A stretch of DNA of 64,000 nucleotides from Massilioclostridium coli (GCF_900095865.1 NZ_FMIZ01000007.1:682001-746000); one strand, 5' to 3'. Counted from the stretch's first letter, positions 7,973-16,995 are shown. Notes: generated by a model not told the origin, from the letters alone. A program made the numbers and translations.

Positions 7973-10162
7973 TCACCTCGTTTCAAATTTAGCGGTTTTT
8001 GCTTGAATGCGGGAAATCACCGGAGTAAGCGCCCGGCCAGCTTTTTCGGAATCCAGGTAAACATCCCCCTGGGAAACCTGGAACACAGGGTTGCATTGGA
8101 TAGCGGAGGATTTGAGGCTATCGGTAATGAGGGCGGCCAGGCGGGAATAATCCACCACACTGGTGGAAGGGGAGAGGGAATCGCCCAGCGGGAAGCCGTT
8201 GCGCGCCTGTACGGAAACACCGAGCAACTCACTAGTCTGAGCGAAAAGCTGCATTGCCCTCGTGCGCTTACCAGGGTCTAACGGAATCACAACTTCCGGC
8301 TTGTCACCCTCCGCAATCCAGCTGAGCTGTTCTTTATCCACAAACCCGCCAGAAGCATAGCCAGTATACTTATGAGGTGCAACAGCGATAGTCCATGAAC
8401 CAGTGGTATTGGTTGCATGCACATCCATTGCAGTTACCCCCATTTGTGCAGTAATTTTTATTGCGTTCTCAGGTTTATTAAAATTAGACTGAATGTTACT
8501 TACGTTCTTTTTTGTCCAAGTACCAGCATCAATATCATTTACATCAGGAGCTGTTAACTTTTCTACAGTTAAACCATTTTCCATGGTAGTATTACATTGA
8601 ACACCTAATGAGTTAAACAAGTTAATTAATTCAGGTGTTGCATCAATCGTACTATCATAACACGAACTGGTAAATCCAATAACAGCATCATTCCCAGCAT
8701 CTCTAATAACTTGTATATCGTTAAGTACGCCATCAGCAATGTTTTCGTTTAATGATTTGCCAACATCAAACCCTAAATTTTTTAAAGTATCTGCTAAACC
8801 TGAATCATCATCTTCAATAACATCACTTAATAAAGATTCTCTTAATGCTTCTATGGATAGTGCTGTCCCTTCTTTTAAGGCTTCTTTAGCCTCTATCCAT
8901 TTATCTCTAGCATCAAGTACCATTTCATCTGTAATACCTGCTACACCATTGTTAAATTGTTCTTTTAAATTTTCATAAGTAAGCAAGGCATAGTCCACAT
9001 TCCCTTGTAGTTCTTCTACAGAACTCATAGCAGCAGAGGAATAATTAGATGAAACTGAACTATTGATTTCTGCTATAACACTTTCATCACCAGAAGCAAT
9101 TTTTTGTTGAAGATTTTCATATTCATAAATATCTTTTTGATATTCTAACATAATATCATTCTGTTTTTTCATATCTTCTTCGGCAGCTTTTAATTTGTCT
9201 TCAGCAGCAGAAATCTGATATGAAAGTTCTTCTCCTGTTTGTAGCCGTCTTAATTGTAACTCCTCTAAATCTTTTTTTGCTTGTTGATACGCAATTTTTG
9301 AATCGTTTTCAGCTTGTTTTCCGTTTTCCATATTTTTTAATGCTTCGAGATAAGTGCCCTCTTTTGATTTCAAAATCATTTGGGCTTTTCTCATATTCAT
9401 ATTTTTTTGAATTTCTTCTGTATTCATGGAAATTGCGGTTTTTTCCTCATTGGTCCATTGAATAGAATCCCCTAAAGCTGGCTTTAATTTATCATAAATA
9501 TATCTTACTCTATCCTCATAACCAGCTTTTACATTGCCGTTTTGATCAATTAATGAATCCATTTCCTGAACCAATTGTTGGGTATAATCAATATTAGATA
9601 AATTTAATAGCAACTGTTCTTCTTGGGATTGTTTTAATTTGTCATAAGCCCCTTTAGTTGACTCCATTTCATTGGTTAATTCTCCTATCGGATCAATTTG
9701 ATTACGAATTGCTGGAGAAACTTCATTTAATAGAGTCAATAATCCGGATACAGCCATACTGGCTATAGCGATTCCACCACCAGTAGCAGCTGTAACTAAT
9801 ATATCAGATACAGTTTGTATACCAGTAGTAACAAGATCAAAAGTGCTAGTTTGATTTTTCATTTTATTAGACATATCAGTTACTGCACTAGAAGCAGTGT
9901 TTGCAGCACCTACAATATTATTAAACTGCGTAGCATACCCTTCAAATATAGCACCTTTATTAGACGATTCATCTAATAATGTATTTATCTTTTGCAATTC
10001 TTCTGATGTTCCTGAAAATGATGTTATAGATTCTGAAAAGGATGTATTAAGGTCATCAATTTGTCTTTCAGTTGATTGTGACTGCTGAGATAACTTTTTT
10101 AATTCATCATTCATATCTTTAATTTGTCTATTCAGTTTGCTAGCATCAGCACTGTTTAACAT
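7973..10162 (-). CDS. Tail tape measure protein
   Basis: 729 residues. Residues 1-60 and 255-350 are coiled coils; 100-150 hold a Gly/Ala-rich hydrophobic segment ('TAATGGGIAIASMAVSGLL'), the membrane-active part of tape measures; the C-terminal part has 'ASGGFVDKEQLSWIAEGDKPEVVIPL', a hallmark near the end of Firmicutes tape measures. AAGGAGG lies 11 bases before the ATG. Its length sets tail length. The part encoded at about 8350-10160 is clearly more AT-rich than the C-terminal ~110 codons, suggesting a mosaic join. Unusually the upstream neighbour is not the tail chaperone but a lipoprotein gene and a terminator. Confidence 0.9.
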   Translation of the reverse strand: MLNSADASKLNRQIKDMNDELKKLSQQSQSTERQIDDLNTSFSESITSFSGTSEELQKINTLLDESSNKGAIFEGYATQFNNIVGAANTASSAVTDMSNKMKNQTSTFDLVTTGIQTVSDILVTAATGGGIAIASMAVSGLLTLLNEVSPAIRNQIDPIGELTNEMESTKGAYDKLKQSQEEQLLLNLSNIDYTQQLVQEMDSLIDQNGNVKAGYEDRVRYIYDKLKPALGDSIQWTNEEKTAISMNTEEIQKNMNMRKAQMILKSKEGTYLEALKNMENGKQAENDSKIAYQQAKKDLEELQLRRLQTGEELSYQISAAEDKLKAAEEDMKKQNDIMLEYQKDIYEYENLQQKIASGDESVIAEINSSVSSNYSSAAMSSVEELQGNVDYALLTYENLKEQFNNGVAGITDEMVLDARDKWIEAKEALKEGTALSIEALRESLLSDVIEDDDSGLADTLKNLGFDVGKSLNENIADGVLNDIQVIRDAGNDAVIGFTSSCYDSTIDATPELINLFNSLGVQCNTTMENGLTVEKLTAPDVNDIDAGTWTKKNVSNIQSNFNKPENAIKITAQMGVTAMDVHATNTTGSWTIAVAPHKYTGYASGGFVDKEQLSWIAEGDKPEVVIPLDPGKRTRAMQLFAQTSELLGVSVQARNGFPLGDSLSPSTSVVDYSRLAALITDSLKSSAIQCNPVFQVSQGDVYLDSEKAGRALTPVISRIQAKTAKFETR

Positions 10163-10196
10163 AATGATATCTACCTCCTTGCTTAATTTTTGAATA

Positions 10197-10226
10197 AAAA
10201 AACCACCTGATTTCAGGTGGTTTTAA
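10197..10226 (-). terminator. Terminator between lipoprotein unit and tape measure
   Basis: CCACCTGA-TTT-TCAGGTGG (10203-10221) flanked by A-run on the left and TTTT on the right. Read on the minus strand it ends the three-gene lipoprotein unit immediately before the tape measure start. Confidence 0.8.
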
Positions 10227-10238
10227 TGGATTTAATTT

Positions 10239-10742
10239 TTATTTTTCAATTTTCATGGACTTTACTATTAAATCAAATTGTTCTTTAACTGGATTTTCAT
10301 CTAAATCTGCTGGATACAATGTTTGGATTCTTACGACACCAGAGGGGATATCCAGTAAATATGCGTCAATAATTACATCTTCTCGAAAAAAAGCGTTCCA
10401 AATAAAATGGTGTACAGGTTCACCCGCAATTTTTTCATCTTCTAAAACCTGTATATCGCTTCCATTTTTATTAATCCAAGCATCTAAAAAATCGTCTTTA
10501 TCTGTATATCGTGGGTCTTGTAATGAAATGGTTATACTCACATTGTCATCTTTTTTACCGATATTATATACTTGTGAATCGTCTGTTGAATTAAAATTTT
10601 CCCAATCTTCTGGAATCTTGAAATGTAGCTCGCCAACAGCGGTATCTTTCCATCCAGCATATTCACCACCACAGCCTACAAAACAAATCAGGCATAAGGA
10701 AATTATGAGTAATATAGCTCCAAATCGTTTTAATTGTTTCAT
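10239..10742 (-). CDS. PsbP/DcrB-like lipoprotein L1
   Basis: 167 residues with a lipoprotein signal peptide and FVGC lipobox (Cys24). The mature part follows the family plan described for the gene at 21650-22240: 'GW' shortly after the Cys, 'FKIPEDW', 'KIAGEPVHHF' and a final 'FDLIVKSMKIEK' helix. Last gene of a three-lipoprotein unit (with 10757-11278 and 11432-12427) that interrupts the phage tail gene order and ends in its own terminator. Confidence 0.82.
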   Translation of the reverse strand: MKQLKRFGAILLIISLCLICFVGCGGEYAGWKDTAVGELHFKIPEDWENFNSTDDSQVYNIGKKDDNVSITISLQDPRYTDKDDFLDAWINKNGSDIQVLEDEKIAGEPVHHFIWNAFFREDVIIDAYLLDIPSGVVRIQTLYPADLDENPVKEQFDLIVKSMKIEK

Positions 10743-10756
10743 CTTTTATCTTCCTT

Positions 10757-11278
10757 TTATTTAATTTTGATACTATCAAGTAATTTGAAAAATTCATCTT
10801 CTACTATATTTGTATCCATTGTATCAGAATGACGAACCCAAAATACAGTATAACCATTTGGTGTATCAATTCCATAATATTCCTGTGTCCAGTTAAATCC
10901 ATCAATTATACGGCAGTGGTACGCTTGTTTGCCAGCTACCTCACGTTCTGGCAATTCTTTAAAACCATCCTTGTTTTTGATATATAGTTTAAACCAACGT
11001 TCTTCTATCATATCATGGTCTGTTTTATTTTTTTCAGATAAATCATCTGGTTTAATATATGACATCCCATAAGAATGATTTTCATCTACATAATATTCAA
11101 ATGTAATATAACTTTCTGTGTTTCCGGGTTGTTCTCTAGTTCTCCAATCTTTGCTTATTTGATAAGAAACTTCACCAGTAGTAACAAATTCCCACCCATC
11201 ATAGGTTTTTTCTCCGCAGCCCACAAAGCAGATTAAGCACAGGCAGAGCGCCAGCGCAATTGAAATAACTCTCTTCAT
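10757..11278 (-). CDS. PsbP/DcrB-like lipoprotein L2
   Basis: 173 residues from the ATG at 11278, which has AGGAGG nine bases upstream; the longer upstream reading start lacks a ribosome site. Lipobox FVGC (Cys21) and a signal peptide nearly the same as that of L1 ('LCLICFVGCG'), pointing to recent duplication of the 5' ends. Mature part: 'GEVSYQISKDW', 'EVAGKQAYHC', closing 'FFKLLDSIKIK'. Fourteen bases separate it from L1. Confidence 0.82.
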   Translation of the reverse strand: MKRVISIALALCLCLICFVGCGEKTYDGWEFVTTGEVSYQISKDWRTREQPGNTESYITFEYYVDENHSYGMSYIKPDDLSEKNKTDHDMIEERWFKLYIKNKDGFKELPEREVAGKQAYHCRIIDGFNWTQEYYGIDTPNGYTVFWVRHSDTMDTNIVEDEFFKLLDSIKIK

Positions 11279-11431
11279 CCAATCAATCCTCCTAAATGTA
11301 TTGCCAATTTGGCAACGAATTACTATCATTGTAGCATATTATTTCCAAATTTACAACACAAAACAGGAGATTTCTGTCAGTTCGACAAAACAACCTCTTT
11401 CCCGACACCCGCACCCCTCAAAAAATACGAA

Positions 11432-12427
11432 CTAGGTTTTAATCACAATAAAATCCAAAAACTCGTCAAATTCTTCTTTTGGAATTTGGTCCCCGGTCTG
11501 GCTGGTTTCCGTTACCCGAATCCGGAATATTCCCTGAGGGGTATCAAAAAAATATTCCTCGATGGTTAGGTTGGTGGCATCCTCGTTGTGGGTTACATGG
11601 TAAGCGGGCTTTCCGTAAATTTTCACATCGTCCTGGAAGGTGTCATTCGGATGGTTCTGTTGTTCCAGGTAGTCAATATATTCCGAGGCTTTATCAAATC
11701 CCTCTATCTGGACTTCGTGAATGAGTTCCAATTTGGTTTCGCCAATCTGAAACGTATGGCAGGTATCCAATTGTTGTTCCATCACCCAGGAAGTTGGGGT
11801 TTCATAGGTGATGTTCGCCAGCTGGTACTGGTTCCAAACTTCCTCCTCCATGGCGAGGGAACCGCTGGTTTTTCCCTGTGTCCCATCAGAGGAGTTGGAG
11901 GAACCGCCCTCAGCTTTTTTGGAATGGTTCCGGTGATCCGAAAAAGATTCTGCTATCCGGAACAGTTCATTTTGGATGGGGTTTTCCTCCCAATGGGATG
12001 GAAACGCAATCAAAATCCGAAACACGCCTTGGGCGGTATCAAATACATAGGATTCATAGATCCTTTCCTCGATGGTTTCACAATAGTGGTAGGCGTTTTG
12101 CCCCGCGATTTCCATCTCTGGCAAGCGGGTAATCTTATCCCCCTTGACGGTTTCAGTTAAGGCGATATACTGGGCTTTATCCCAATATTCGCCTTGGTTA
12201 TATAGCAGCATGGTAAGGTAAATGGATTCCCCGTCCACCTCAGTCTGGTAATAATGCCGGTTTTCTTCACTAGACCATTCCCATTCCATCGGGATTTCGT
12301 AAATTATCTGCCTACCAATCCGTTCCAGAATCCAATGTTCTCTAGAATCCTGCCCACGGCTGGTACAATATACAAAGCCGGCAATACAAATACCTACTGC
12401 CAACAGCCCAATCAAAATCTTCCGCAT
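11432..12427 (-). CDS. Two-domain PsbP/DcrB-like exported protein L3
   Basis: 331 residues from the ATG at 12427 (GGAGGAG just upstream). It holds two copies of the family domain: residues ~28-150 ('IIYEIPMEWEW', 'EIAGQNAYHY', 'FRIAESF') and ~190-331 ('ITYETPTSWVMEQ', 'KIYGKPAYHV', 'FDEFLDFIVIKT'), joined by a Ser/Gly linker. The expected lipobox reads GFVYC, with Tyr before Cys, which is a poor lipidation site; it may be a membrane-anchored or secreted version. First gene of the L3-L2-L1 unit. Confidence 0.8.
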   Translation of the reverse strand: MRKILIGLLAVGICIAGFVYCTSRGQDSREHWILERIGRQIIYEIPMEWEWSSEENRHYYQTEVDGESIYLTMLLYNQGEYWDKAQYIALTETVKGDKITRLPEMEIAGQNAYHYCETIEERIYESYVFDTAQGVFRILIAFPSHWEENPIQNELFRIAESFSDHRNHSKKAEGGSSNSSDGTQGKTSGSLAMEEEVWNQYQLANITYETPTSWVMEQQLDTCHTFQIGETKLELIHEVQIEGFDKASEYIDYLEQQNHPNDTFQDDVKIYGKPAYHVTHNEDATNLTIEEYFFDTPQGIFRIRVTETSQTGDQIPKEEFDEFLDFIVIKT

Positions 12428-12593
12428 CCTTTTCTCCTCCATTTCCATCTTCTAGGAAACAGTATACCATATTCTCCATAATTCTGCCATAATCGACAAG
12501 GTGATTTTTGGATTAATAGAAAAATTTTGTAACGCTGCATAACAATGGAAACCAGAATTTGGTGAATAGGACGGATAAACAATGGATGGAACG

Positions 12594-12632
12594 CAAAAAA
12601 GGGCAGCACAGGGAAAGAACCCATGCTGCCCG
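12594..12632 (-). terminator. Terminator after tail chaperone frame
   Basis: GGGCAGCA ... TGCTGCCC (12601-12608 and 12624-12631) with an interior AGGGAAAGAACCC loop; on the minus strand it is followed by TTTTTT (12595-12600). It lies 11 bases after the end of the tail chaperone extension and separates it from the lipoprotein unit. Confidence 0.82.
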
Positions 12633-12642
12633 TTGCGTTTAT

Positions 12643-12840
12643 TTACCGCCCCTGGATCCGGTCGTAGAATTCACGGAACCCATTGCATTGTACCAGGTAT
12701 CTGGGGCGGTCGCCCCGTTCCATCCGCTGGCTGATGTACAAACAGGTTTCATCAAAACAATAGGCAGTGTATGGGTCGTCAATCCCCATTACCTGGCTGG
12801 GGCTGGTATGGCTGTGGTTCGCGATGGCGATTACGTTCAA
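12643..12840 (-). CDS. Tail assembly chaperone, frameshift (GT) extension
   Basis: The second reading frame of the tail chaperone. It is open across the end of the upstream gene in the +1 (= -2) frame: from a G5 tract at 12880-12884 the frame reads 'GWLRCNDFIKSKQLLNVIA' and continues to a stop at 12643. The only independent start is a TTG at 12840 with no clear ribosome site, so expression by ribosomal frameshifting is more likely. In siphophages such G/GT pairs chaperone tape measure assembly. Here the tape measure gene is 2.5 kb away. Confidence 0.6.
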   Translation of the reverse strand: MNVIAIANHSHTSPSQVMGIDDPYTAYCFDETCLYISQRMERGDRPRYLVQCNGFREFYDRIQGR

Positions 12841-12847
12841 AAGTTGC

Positions 12848-13228
12848 TTACTTTTGATGAAATCGTTGCAGCGGAGCCACCCCCGTTTGGGAAAAATTAT
12901 AGATTTGGAGCAGTTGGATGTCGGTTAAGCTCAGGCCGGCTTCCTCCACTTCCTGGTAGGTAGGGGAAACCATTGAGGCCTTTGCCATAGCGGTGAAAAT
13001 ATCCGCCATACGGCTGAAGTTGTTTGGGTTCAGCCCTTTGATGCCATCGTTAAACAGCTCGGAAGCGGCTGCCATCAACGTATTTGGAATATCTCCGTTC
13101 TGTGCCAGAAGCATCAGGGAAGGGCGTTTGAGTTTTACCACAAAAGGCTGGCCTTCTGCAAAGCCGGATAGCTCTACTTCGGTGCCTTCTGCGTAGTGTT
13201 TTAGTTCATCCATAGTGGTTACTGCCAT
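12848..13228 (-). CDS. Tail assembly chaperone (gpG-like)
   Basis: 126 residues. AGGAGG precedes the ATG. The sequence 'VELSGFAEGQPFVVKLKRPSLMLLAQNG' and the C-terminal 'LLQIYNFSQTGVAPLQRFHQK' are typical of Firmicutes siphophage tail chaperones encoded directly after the major tail protein. It binds the tape measure protein during tail assembly. The gene ends eight bases before the TTG of the extension frame and includes the G5 slippery-looking tract nine codons before its stop. Confidence 0.8.
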   Translation of the reverse strand: MAVTTMDELKHYAEGTEVELSGFAEGQPFVVKLKRPSLMLLAQNGDIPNTLMAAASELFNDGIKGLNPNNFSRMADIFTAMAKASMVSPTYQEVEEAGLSLTDIQLLQIYNFSQTGVAPLQRFHQK

Positions 13229-13264
13229 ATTGTTTTTCCTCCTGTTCTTATAGTATCGTTATGA

Positions 13265-13861
13265 TTATGCGCCTACTTCGGTGGATTCCTTTACTTCTGG
13301 CAGGGCTTTTACGTATTCCCATTTGTATGGGGCTTCGCCTTTGCTTGGTGCGGAAGTAATGGTGTATTCGGTTACACGGAATACATTGTCCTCAGAGTTC
13401 AAGCCAACTGGTTGGCCAGTACAGCCTGGGTAGGTTACTTTTTCGTAGCCGATTTCGTTGCCGCCTTCGTCCATCTGTGCGGAGTAAGCTTCCAGTTTGA
13501 ATTTCACTGGTTTGTATGCTTCCCCAACCACTGGTGGTTCATAGCCGGTGATTTCGTGGGACTCTGGATCTCTTGTCAGTGTGCCGCCCTGTACGATTTC
13601 CATCAGTTCCAAGATAGTCATGTTGTCGGTCAAAGTCAGGGTGTGGCCGGTGATGATTTTGGATTCTTTTTTCTGTGCTTTTAATACGCCTTTGATGTTC
13701 AGTTTTACTGCTTCCACTGTGTCCAGCAGAGCTTCTACGCCCAGTTTTGCGCCGGATGTGATAGCAACGCTGCGAGGGGAATCCTCTTCTGTTGTTACAA
13801 CGATCATCTTACAATCAATAAAAGCCATTTCTGTTCCTTTGGTTGGTGTTGTTACTGCCAT
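13265..13861 (-). CDS. Major tail (tube) protein
   Basis: 198 residues from the ATG at 13861 (AAAGGA ten bases upstream; the longer frame to 13894 has no ribosome site). Sequence 'MAVTTPTKGTEMAFIDCKMI', 'LLDTVEAVKLNIKGVLKAQ', 'EVVQGGTLTRDPES' and 'GYEPPVVGEAYKPVKFKLEAY' fit a phage tail tube protein; position before the chaperone supports this. It polymerises into the tail tube around the tape measure. Nothing recognisable as a head-completion or capsid gene lies upstream. Confidence 0.8.
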   Translation of the reverse strand: MAVTTPTKGTEMAFIDCKMIVVTTEEDSPRSVAITSGAKLGVEALLDTVEAVKLNIKGVLKAQKKESKIITGHTLTLTDNMTILELMEIVQGGTLTRDPESHEITGYEPPVVGEAYKPVKFKLEAYSAQMDEGGNEIGYEKVTYPGCTGQPVGLNSEDNVFRVTEYTITSAPSKGEAPYKWEYVKALPEVKESTEVGA

Positions 13862-14195
13862 AATAGTCAAATCCTTTCTTTTCTTAAAATTCAATCCATA
13901 TCACCGGATGGAACCCATAGCGATTCCACCGGGCTGTGTTTTTTGCTGGAACGGATACCGGTTTTCCGTAACAGCGGGGAATTGTTCCAAACTTTCTGGG
14001 CAACTGGAAGGCAATACGGTTACAAAACAGATGTATGGTTGTTGGGGCCATCCTGCCCGGAGGGGCTGGAACAATGAACTCCCCTACCTGCGCTGGATAG
14101 GGGAGTTTGAAAAAGTTCCCGTAGTTTAACGCCATCGGGGCGGGCCATTTATATCAAGCGAAGCAAATCGCGTCGCTGGCAAAAATTAGGTAGAA

Positions 14196-14272
14196 AAAAC
14201 CACCTCTTGGGTGGCTTTTTAAAAAAGTGGTAAAAAAATAACGGGTATCGTAGGATATCCGCTATTTTTTTA
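14196..14272. terminator. Two hairpins insulating tail genes from the L4 unit
   Basis: CCACC-TCTTG-GGTGG (14201-14215) between A and T runs, and a second hairpin AAATAACGGGTATC ... GATATCCGCTATTT (14238-14269). They end the minus-strand membrane protein unit and could also stop rightward transcription. In the rest of the 13862-14261 gap I see only the ribosome site of the major tail gene and a doubtful ORF. Confidence 0.7.
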
Positions 14273-14975
14273 TCATTTTTATGGATGTTTCATCAGTGGC
14301 TGGTTTGCTATGCCGAATATCGCGCAGCAAGGAAGAAAGGAAATTCCTTCTTTTGATTTTTGCCAAGCCTAAATCCTTCCGCATCCTGTTTACCAGCTCT
14401 TCCATCAAGAATCTATGGTCCACCTCGGTATCTTCCCGGAGTTCTTCCCGCAGCTCCACCCATGTGGAAACGGTTTTTGGCGAACCCCAAAGGGTAACCT
14501 GCTTGGAAATTGTGGATAGTTCTTCTTCAGTTAGCCCTTCCATAGCGCTGTATCCGGCTTCCATATTTTGCTGGATTTTATCCATGATTTCAATCAGTTC
14601 CTCATAGGGTTGTTCTCTTTTTTTGGCAAGATAATCCTGCCTGGATTTTTGGTACCCGATGATTTTGGCGACAATTGCGGTAATCAAGGAGAGGGCTCCA
14701 GTAATCAGCGCCACAATAATAACAGCGTCTAATTTAGAAATATTGTACACAAGCAGCCCAAATATTTGTGATATATAGTAGATGATATAGGAAATCGCAG
14801 CGCCTGCCATTATAATGGAGACCAATATCATGAAGATACTCAAACGGAAGTGGCGTTGAAAAAAAGCCCTAGGCTTGTCCTTTTTCTGCACCTTATCCAT
14901 CCATTTGGCGATCAGCCAGCAGATGAGCAGCAAACAAGCGCCAACGCCAATTGCGATGATTGGGTATAGGTTCAT
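14262..14975 (-). CDS. Membrane protein with cytoplasmic helical tail
   Basis: 237 residues with three hydrophobic segments (about 5-23, 47-68, 79-105) and a charged helical C-terminal half ('YEELIEIMDKIQQNMEAGY', 'WVELREELREDTEVDHRFLMEELVNRMRKDLGL'). No family recognised. It is the last gene of a unit with lipoprotein L4 and a CGGC-domain protein. The C-terminal part resembles helical regions of uncharacterised phage or defence membrane proteins, but this is only an impression. Confidence 0.7.
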   Translation of the reverse strand: MNLYPIIAIGVGACLLLICWLIAKWMDKVQKKDKPRAFFQRHFRLSIFMILVSIIMAGAAISYIIYYISQIFGLLVYNISKLDAVIIVALITGALSLITAIVAKIIGYQKSRQDYLAKKREQPYEELIEIMDKIQQNMEAGYSAMEGLTEEELSTISKQVTLWGSPKTVSTWVELREELREDTEVDHRFLMEELVNRMRKDLGLAKIKRRNFLSSLLRDIRHSKPATDETSIKMIKK

Positions 14976-14996
14976 TGTTTCTCCCTCCCCTTTGGG

Positions 14997-15329
14997 TCAA
15001 TGGGTATTATCAAGGAACCGGATATTATCTGGCAAATCAGAAATAATCAAGTCTTTCATTTTTTTTGCGAACGGGCAGGGATATCCAATCGGAGTACCTT
15101 TTTGGATACAACTTGCAAAGGCGATGGTATCAGCACCCCGCCTTATCAGTTCTCTTGCTCGCAATACTGATTTTTTAGCAGGACAACCCCCACAATTGAT
15201 AAAGCCAATAAGGATGATCTCCTCTGTTACTTGGGAGAATACACCGGTTTTTTCCCGAATAGCCTGAAAATCTGCTGTTCCGGGGCAGAAATCTTCCGTC
15301 TGCATACACCGGATAATTCCTAATTTCAT
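14997..15329 (-). CDS. CGGC domain-containing protein
   Basis: 110 residues from the ATG at 15329, which has AAGGAGATG spaced correctly. The sequence contains the defining 'INCGGCPAKKSV' motif plus 'IRCMQTEDFCPGTADF' and 'ASCIQKGTPIGYPCPF', giving six or seven cysteines that probably bind metal. This small family is found in anaerobes and its role is unknown; a metal-binding or redox role is an inference. It sits between lipoprotein L4 and the membrane protein, with 25 and 21 bases of spacing. Confidence 0.85.
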   Translation of the reverse strand: MKLGIIRCMQTEDFCPGTADFQAIREKTGVFSQVTEEIILIGFINCGGCPAKKSVLRARELIRRGADTIAFASCIQKGTPIGYPCPFAKKMKDLIISDLPDNIRFLDNTH

Positions 15330-15354
15330 AGCAACATCTCCTTTTCCCGTTTGC

Positions 15355-16329
15355 CTATATAGCCTCCTTAGGGTCAACCTGGAAGGTATTGAAAAAGCTT
15401 TGGATTTGTTCTTTGGTTTCCTTGGTACAGTCCACGTAACTTTGAATTACCAGCCGCAAGGTTCCGTTTGGGGTATCCAACAGGTACTGTTCTTCTATCA
15501 GGTCGTCCGAAATGACTCTGCCAAAGTGAAGGGATTTGTACCCTGCCAGGGTATCCACCTTCCAGAACTGGTAAGGGGAGTCCGGAGGATTGTCCTCAGT
15601 AGCTGCCTCAATCTGTTCTTGGGTGGGGAGGGTATCCAGCAGCGGGTTGCCATCTGGAATGGATTGAATGGTAATCTTGCTGGGGTAACTTCCCACATAA
15701 TAAATGTGTTCCGTCACGCCATCAGTGACAGTGGGAGGCATCTGTTCCCATTGGGAAGGGAAGGAGTAGCTCACATTTTTGATACGGGCGGAAACCATAT
15801 GCTGGGTTTCAGGCTGTTCCGGAATCTGGATGGATTCCAGAAAACCGTCTACATCCTCCTGGTAGGCTTCCCGTTGGGAATCATCCCGGTAATCCACTGT
15901 AACGGAAACCACGCTGTCAGTGGTTTCAAACAGAATCGCCTGTAGGGATTGTTCCGCCATACCATTTCCCGTATAGGTGAGGGCGTCTTTCCCAGCGACC
16001 TGGGTGTTTTCCCCTGGCTGGTAGTTTTTGTTCTGGAACTGGGGCAAAATCCCTCGGACCATCTGTTCCCCTAAATCCTCTTTATTCTGGTACATGAATT
16101 TATAGCTGTCAATCGCCACCGAAACCGCTGGCTGGTCAGAACCCTCGGTGGAAACAGAATAGGTTTGGTGGTCACGGGAGTTGTTCCCGTTTGCCCAATC
16201 GGTAGGGGGAACGAACAAAAGCGACCCCATGGAAACCCAATTTTTTGCCTCCACTGTTTGTTCCTGGGAACATCCTGCCAGGCACAGGCAAAAACAAAGC
16301 AGTAAAATCATGCTGATCAATTTTTTCAT
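15355..16329 (-). CDS. Two-domain PsbP/DcrB-like lipoprotein L4
   Basis: 324 residues with a good lipobox (CLAGC, Cys20). Two domain copies: ~30-155 ('LLFVPPTDW', 'QVAGKDALTYTG', 'VDGFLESIQI') and ~163-320 ('SYSFPSQWEQMPP', 'LAGYKSLHFG', 'IQSFFNTFQV'). Two-domain members occur only here and at 11432-12427. It starts the unit L4-CGGC-membrane protein, which is closed by the hairpins at 14196-14272. A 150-base gap separates it from L5. Confidence 0.82.
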   Translation of the reverse strand: MKKLISMILLLCFCLCLAGCSQEQTVEAKNWVSMGSLLFVPPTDWANGNNSRDHQTYSVSTEGSDQPAVSVAIDSYKFMYQNKEDLGEQMVRGILPQFQNKNYQPGENTQVAGKDALTYTGNGMAEQSLQAILFETTDSVVSVTVDYRDDSQREAYQEDVDGFLESIQIPEQPETQHMVSARIKNVSYSFPSQWEQMPPTVTDGVTEHIYYVGSYPSKITIQSIPDGNPLLDTLPTQEQIEAATEDNPPDSPYQFWKVDTLAGYKSLHFGRVISDDLIEEQYLLDTPNGTLRLVIQSYVDCTKETKEQIQSFFNTFQVDPKEAI

Positions 16330-16482
16330 GGTGAACCTCTATGTATGCTAGTATGTAATATAAAAATGAATGCTATCATCTTTTCCAAAAAAACTTCTTT
16401 CTATCATTATACACCATTTTGCTTCCCCAACCTATTGGGAAGTTGCATAAAATTCCAATTATTTTTTTGGAGGGGGAAGGAG

Positions 16483-16995
16483 CTACTGCTCCAGTTTTAC
16501 TGTGGAGATAATATCGTCTATCTGCTCCTGTATATCATTTTTGCTGTCGTCATACGGGGTTTGGGAATTAATCACCACATACCCGCCATCATAGGCGAAG
16601 CCATACAGGTCAAACTGACAGTCGGTGCCGTTGTAAACCCAGTTCTGGGTGTAGTGGAGGGCGTCTTTCCCGCTGATTTTCTCGGATTTTTCTTCCTTCC
16701 ATTCCCCAACCTGAATGTTTTCTTCTGGCTCAGCGTTTTTGATTTCATCTACATATGCTTCCAGAGCCTGCTGGCCGTCCTCTGCCTCGGTGTAAAAAAT
16801 CGACATGCTGCTGTCCCCATTTTGTAGTACATGGGTGTTCTCATACCAGCTGTCCTGGCATTCCCATTCCGGTGGGGCCTTGTATTCAATGATTCCGTTA
16901 ATCTGGTAGCTTTCCCATCCGCTGGTGTTGGGGGAACATCCCACCATCATCCCAACGCAGAGGATGCCCGCAATTGCTGTTAGAATTTTTTTCAT
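16483..16995 (-). CDS. PsbP/DcrB-like lipoprotein L5
   Basis: 170 residues from the ATG at 16995 (GAGGG just upstream). Lipobox MVGC (Cys20), then 'SGWESYQINGIIEYKAPPEW', 'KISGKDALHY', 'IDDIISTVKLEQ'. Last of the four-gene unit L8-L7-L6-L5, 12 bases after L6. Confidence 0.83.
   Translation of the reverse strand: MKKILTAIAGILCVGMMVGCSPNTSGWESYQINGIIEYKAPPEWECQDSWYENTHVLQNGDSSMSIFYTEAEDGQQALEAYVDEIKNAEPEENIQVGEWKEEKSEKISGKDALHYTQNWVYNGTDCQFDLYGFAYDGGYVVINSQTPYDDSKNDIQEQIDDIISTVKLEQ

Noticed and set aside
13884-14135. 83-residue ORF on the minus strand before the major tail gene
   Set aside because: No ribosome site, odd Pro/Arg-rich composition and no family resemblance; the opposite strand is equally open. 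Probably chance or the ruined end of a lost head gene.
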